A stretch of 8,881 nucleotides of DNA from Verrucomicrobiota bacterium. GTDB taxonomy: Bacteria; Verrucomicrobiota; Verrucomicrobiia; Methylacidiphilales; Verrucolacustridaceae. Both the position numbers and the translations under genes were made by a program. Location of the stretch: positions 1 through 8,881 of the forward strand of contig RHAF01000053.1 of assembly GCA_010028775.1 (NCBI GenBank). Reading direction: 5' to 3'. Below the pieces are notes generated by a model. The model was given only the letters and a program-made list of their open reading frames with translations. It did not search any database and was not told the DNA's origin. Positions 7,043-8,881 of this stretch are shown here, one piece after another (positions within the stretch are counted from its first letter, which is position 1; every line of letters starts with the position of its first letter).

Positions 7043-7088
7043 TTGGGTATTGGGAGACCCCTAGGCGCTAGCTCAGGGTTCCACCCAA
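7043..7088 (+). promoter_or_regulatory. Nested hairpin in the leader of the saccharopine-dehydrogenase-like gene
   Basis: Three stems nest on one axis: TTGGGT (7043-7048) with ACCCAA (7083-7088), GACCC (7056-7060) with GGGTT (7076-7080, one G-T pair), and CTAG (7061-7064) with CTAG (7068-7071) around a GCG loop. It ends about 22 bases before the Shine-Dalgarno of the next gene and has no T-tract after it, so it is not an ordinary terminator. It could be an RNA regulatory leader, or its CTAGGCGCTAG core could be a DNA operator. It matches no riboswitch class that I recognise. Confidence 0.35.
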
Positions 7089-7110
7089 AAGATTTAAGAA
7101 ACTTGTAATC

Positions 7111-7117
7111 AGGAGGT
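7111..7117 (+). promoter_or_regulatory. Ribosome binding site of the saccharopine-dehydrogenase-like gene
   Basis: AGGAGGT lies 7 bases before ATG 7125 and is nearly a perfect Shine-Dalgarno. It fixes the start and suggests strong translation. It contrasts with the missing ribosome-binding sites of most other genes here, in line with this gene being the first of its own transcript. Confidence 0.9.
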
Positions 7118-7124
7118 TGCGACC

Positions 7125-8381
7125 ATGAAAAGCGCCCTGGTGCTGGGGACGGGAGGTGTCGGTTCGGTCATCGGTCAACGCCTCCATACCTACGACTGTT
7201 TTGACGAGGTCTACCTTGGCGACACCGATACACAGTTCGCCGAGGCCCTCGCCGCCAAGACCGACAACAGCCGCTTCAAGATCGTCAAACTCGACGCGAC
7301 CGATCCCGTCTCCCTCGCCGCTTTCCTTAAGGAAAAGAAAATCTTCGTCACAGTCAACGCCTGCCCCAGCCAGGTCAACGACTCGGTCCTCACTGCCTGC
7401 GCCGAAGCCGGATCCCATTACCTCGACATGGCCTCCGACTGCTATGTCCCGCCCGGGGTAAAAAAGTACGGCAAGAGCTCGTTCGAGGCGGAAATTGAAA
7501 AGTTCGGCGCAACGTTTGAGAAAAAGGACATCGCCGCCATCCTCTCCATGGGGATGGATCCTGGAGCGGTGAATATTTTCGCCCGGTGGGCCGTCGACCG
7601 GCTCGACATCGCCACATCCATCCGCGTGCTCGACGCCGACAACGCCGAAATCCGCGGCTACCGCTTCGCCGTGCTCTTCAGCCCGGAAACCCTCTTTGAG
7701 GAGCTCGGTGCCATCCCCTACTACGTGAAGGATGGGCGCGTGGTCTCCGGCAAACCCCTGGAGACGGAGGTGGAGGTCATCCGCTTCCCCGATCCCATCG
7801 GTCTGATGACGACCTACGCCGTCGCCCACGAGGAGGGCGTCAGCCTTGGCATCTACCCGCCCTTCGTGGCCAAGGGGGTCAACTACTCCGTCTTCAAATA
7901 CACCCTCTCCGAAAAAGTGGTGAACATCGCCAAATCCCTGGCCCTTTTGGACCTGGATAACTGGAGGAAAATGAAGGTGGACGGCGCCGAGGTCATTCCC
8001 GTCCGTGTCGCCACCGCCCGCCTGCCCAAACCCGCGCAACTGGGCTCCACCGTCGAGGGCTACTCCTGCGTCGGCACGGAGGTGCGCGGCATGAAGGACG
8101 GCGTCCGGACGGAATATTTCGTCTACACCATGGACGATCACCGCGAGACCTATCTCCGCTATGGCTACAGCCTGACCGTCGTCCAGACCGGCCTGCCCCC
8201 GGCCCTGATCTGCCGGCTTTTGGCCGAGGGCCGGATCAAGGAACGCGGTGTGATGATGCCCGAAGCCCTCGATCCGGAGATCATCATGAAGGAACTCCCC
8301 GACGAGGGGATTCCCATCTACGTCGAGCAGCGCCGCGTGGAACCACCCTCCCGGTTCCCCGTGCCAAAAAATAAAAAATAA
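7125..8381 (+). CDS. Saccharopine-dehydrogenase-family NAD(P) oxidoreductase (lysine 6-dehydrogenase or carboxynorspermidine dehydrogenase relative)
   Basis: Predicted 418-residue cytoplasmic dehydrogenase acting on a secondary or primary amine of an amino acid or polyamine. The N-terminal Rossmann domain has the family loop LVLGTGGVGSVIGQ (G8, G10, G11, G13) and an acidic D33 after the second strand (YLGDTD), which leans towards NAD over NADP. VTVNACPSQ (75-83), GSHYLDMASD (96-105), SMGMDPGAVN (141-150) and GYRFAVLFSPE (178-188) mark the central saccharopine-dehydrogenase fold. The C-terminal run LAEGRIKERGVMMPEALDP (366-384), ending GIPIYVEQRRV, resembles lysine 6-dehydrogenase-type proteins. 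Lysine 6-dehydrogenase, saccharopine dehydrogenase and carboxynorspermidine dehydrogenase share this architecture, so the substrate is undecided; the pot genes upstream favour an amine or polyamine role. A 239-base gap and its own strong RBS suggest an independent promoter. No membrane segment or signal is seen. The basic tail (PVPKNKK) is unusual but short. Confidence 0.88.
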   Translation: MKSALVLGTGGVGSVIGQRLHTYDCFDEVYLGDTDTQFAEALAAKTDNSRFKIVKLDATDPVSLAAFLKEKKIFVTVNACPSQVNDSVLTACAEAGSHYLDMASDCYVPPGVKKYGKSSFEAEIEKFGATFEKKDIAAILSMGMDPGAVNIFARWAVDRLDIATSIRVLDADNAEIRGYRFAVLFSPETLFEELGAIPYYVKDGRVVSGKPLETEVEVIRFPDPIGLMTTYAVAHEEGVSLGIYPPFVAKGVNYSVFKYTLSEKVVNIAKSLALLDLDNWRKMKVDGAEVIPVRVATARLPKPAQLGSTVEGYSCVGTEVRGMKDGVRTEYFVYTMDDHRETYLRYGYSLTVVQTGLPPALICRLLAEGRIKERGVMMPEALDPEIIMKELPDEGIPIYVEQRRVEPPSRFPVPKNKK

Positions 8382-8439
8382 CGTTCGATCTCGTGCGGTA
8401 TCAGGCGAGAAAACCGCGAAAACATCAGCTTGCATCGTC

Positions 8440-8493
8440 GGTAGGGCAGCCTCGATGAGGCTGCCGCGGCAGGTTTATCGAAACTGCCCTGCC
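8440..8493. repeat. REP-like palindromic intergenic element
   Basis: A 54-base unit with an outer 10-bp inverted pair (8440-8449 with 8484-8493, one G-T). Inside it is a perfect 9-bp hairpin GGCAGCCTC/GAGGCTGCC with a GAT loop (8445-8465), followed by a second stem (GGCA plus GTTT with AAAC plus TGCC, one bulged G, loop ATCG, 8468-8488). The outer pair and the inner hairpins share bases, so they are alternative folds. It lies between two genes in the same orientation and has the look of a REP/MITE-type dispersed repeat. Only one copy is in the window, so repetition is inferred. It could also stop transcription from the upstream gene, although no T-tract follows. Confidence 0.5.
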
Positions 8494-8525
8494 AAACGCC
8501 TCCCTTTTGTTCGTTCATGACGTCC

Positions 8526-8549
8526 TAATCTTAATCTTCATCTTCACCT
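8526..8549 (+). repeat. Four tandem degenerate hexamers upstream of tyrS
   Basis: TAATCT, TAATCT, TCATCT and TCACCT follow each other without gaps, 22 bases before the tyrS ATG. They form a pyrimidine-rich, guanine-free tract in the probable 5' untranslated region or promoter. A function is not evident; it may be chance expansion, a protein-binding tract or part of the promoter. Confidence 0.4.
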
Positions 8550-8570
8550 CAAAACCTCTACTTTAGATGA

Positions 8571-8881
8571 ATGTCCGTTGATGCGCTGCTTTCCGGCCTG
8601 ACCCACGTCCATACCCGCGAGGAGTTCGCCAAAAAACTGGCCTCCGGCCGCCCCCTCCGCGTCAAACTCGGCTTCGATCCCTCCGCCCCCGATCTCCATC
8701 TCGGCCACGCCCTCGTCCTCGCCAAGGTCCGCCAGTTCCAGGACGCCGGCCATCTGGCCGTCATCATCGTGGGCGACTACACCGCCCGGGTCGGCGATCC
8801 CACCGGCCGTTCGAAGACCCGCCCGGCCCTGGAACCCGAGGTCATCGAAAAGAACGCCAAGACTTACACGGACCAAGTCTT
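8571..8881 (+). CDS. tyrS: Tyrosyl-tRNA synthetase, 5' part (3' end outside window)
   Basis: Charges tRNA-Tyr with tyrosine using ATP in the cytoplasm. The frame from ATG 8571 stays open to the window end (103 complete codons of a protein usually about 400 residues). Class I synthetase features: GFDPSAPDLHLGHAL (34-48), with the HIGH-type motif HLGH at 43-46, then VRQFQDAGH (53-61), IIVGDYTARVGDPTGRSKTR (65-84) and a following ENA-like KNAKTY stretch. The GDPTGRSKTRP block is typical of the TyrS subgroup with S4 RNA-binding C-termini, which would lie outside the window. The start has no Shine-Dalgarno. An ATG 4 bases earlier (8567) opens only a four-codon frame ending at 8581, so 8571 is preferred. 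It is probably its own transcription unit, unrelated to the amine genes. Confidence 0.96.
   Translation, partial: MSVDALLSGLTHVHTREEFAKKLASGRPLRVKLGFDPSAPDLHLGHALVLAKVRQFQDAGHLAVIIVGDYTARVGDPTGRSKTRPALEPEVIEKNAKTYTDQV

Noticed and set aside
7043..7088. tRNA or known riboswitch at the nested hairpin
   Set aside because: GGTTC followed by CCACCCA looked like a tRNA T-arm end, but there is no anticodon arm, D arm or acceptor stem of the right length, and no consensus of a riboswitch class that I know.
7068..8435. 455-residue open frame on the minus strand antisense to the saccharopine-dehydrogenase-like gene
   Set aside because: It mirrors the GC-biased codons of the + strand gene, is rich in G, H, D and V without any recognisable motif, and the + strand frame has clear family signatures and a perfect ribosome binding site.
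1..8881. CRISPR array, insertion sequence, phage or toxin-antitoxin genes
   Set aside because: No regularly spaced repeats, transposase or integrase motifs, or small paired toxin-antitoxin genes are seen; the window is metabolic and transport genes.

Overview
The window is a compact, GC-rich stretch of bacterial chromosome in which every supported gene lies on the + strand. Codons mostly end in C or G. Several genes overlap at start/stop codons, TTG is used as a start, and Shine-Dalgarno sequences are absent before most genes but strong before two. A lipobox solute-binding protein, an intergenic palindromic repeat and the general style would fit a Gram-negative outside the best-studied proteobacteria, for example a Verrucomicrobia/PVC-type organism. 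That placement is a guess from style, not something the window proves.

Layout. (1) Positions 1-3982 form a tightly packed block: the 3' part of alanine dehydrogenase (ald), a GNAT-fold N-acyltransferase starting at TTG inside the ald stop (TTGA), a histone-deacetylase-superfamily (class IV-like) zinc amidohydrolase starting inside the previous stop (ATGA), and an AstD-like aldehyde dehydrogenase overlapping the deacetylase by 11 bases. (2) After 87 bases comes a polyamine-type ABC importer in the order potC (permease), potD (binding lipoprotein), potB (permease). No ATPase (potA) is present. (3) A 239-base gap contains a weak terminator-like site and a nested hairpin, followed by a saccharopine-dehydrogenase-family oxidoreductase with a textbook Shine-Dalgarno. 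(4) A 189-base gap carries a REP-like palindromic element and a short hexamer tandem repeat. (5) The 5' end of tyrS (tyrosyl-tRNA synthetase), an unrelated housekeeping gene, closes the window.

How the genes may work together. The importer points to a polyamine or related cationic amine. An acyltransferase, an amide-hydrolysing deacetylase and a semialdehyde dehydrogenase in one translationally coupled run suggest an acylation, oxidation and deacylation route for an amine or basic amino acid. Alanine dehydrogenase could recycle alanine made by a pyruvate-dependent transaminase. The saccharopine-dehydrogenase-like enzyme could act on the same amines or on lysine. This is inference from family and context: no transaminase, amine oxidase or ATPase is in view. 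The most interesting points are the coupled acyltransferase/deacetylase/ALDH module beside a polyamine importer, the missing potA, two aromatic substitutions in the PotD ligand pocket, the uncertain substrate of the saccharopine-dehydrogenase-like enzyme, and the two structured intergenic elements.
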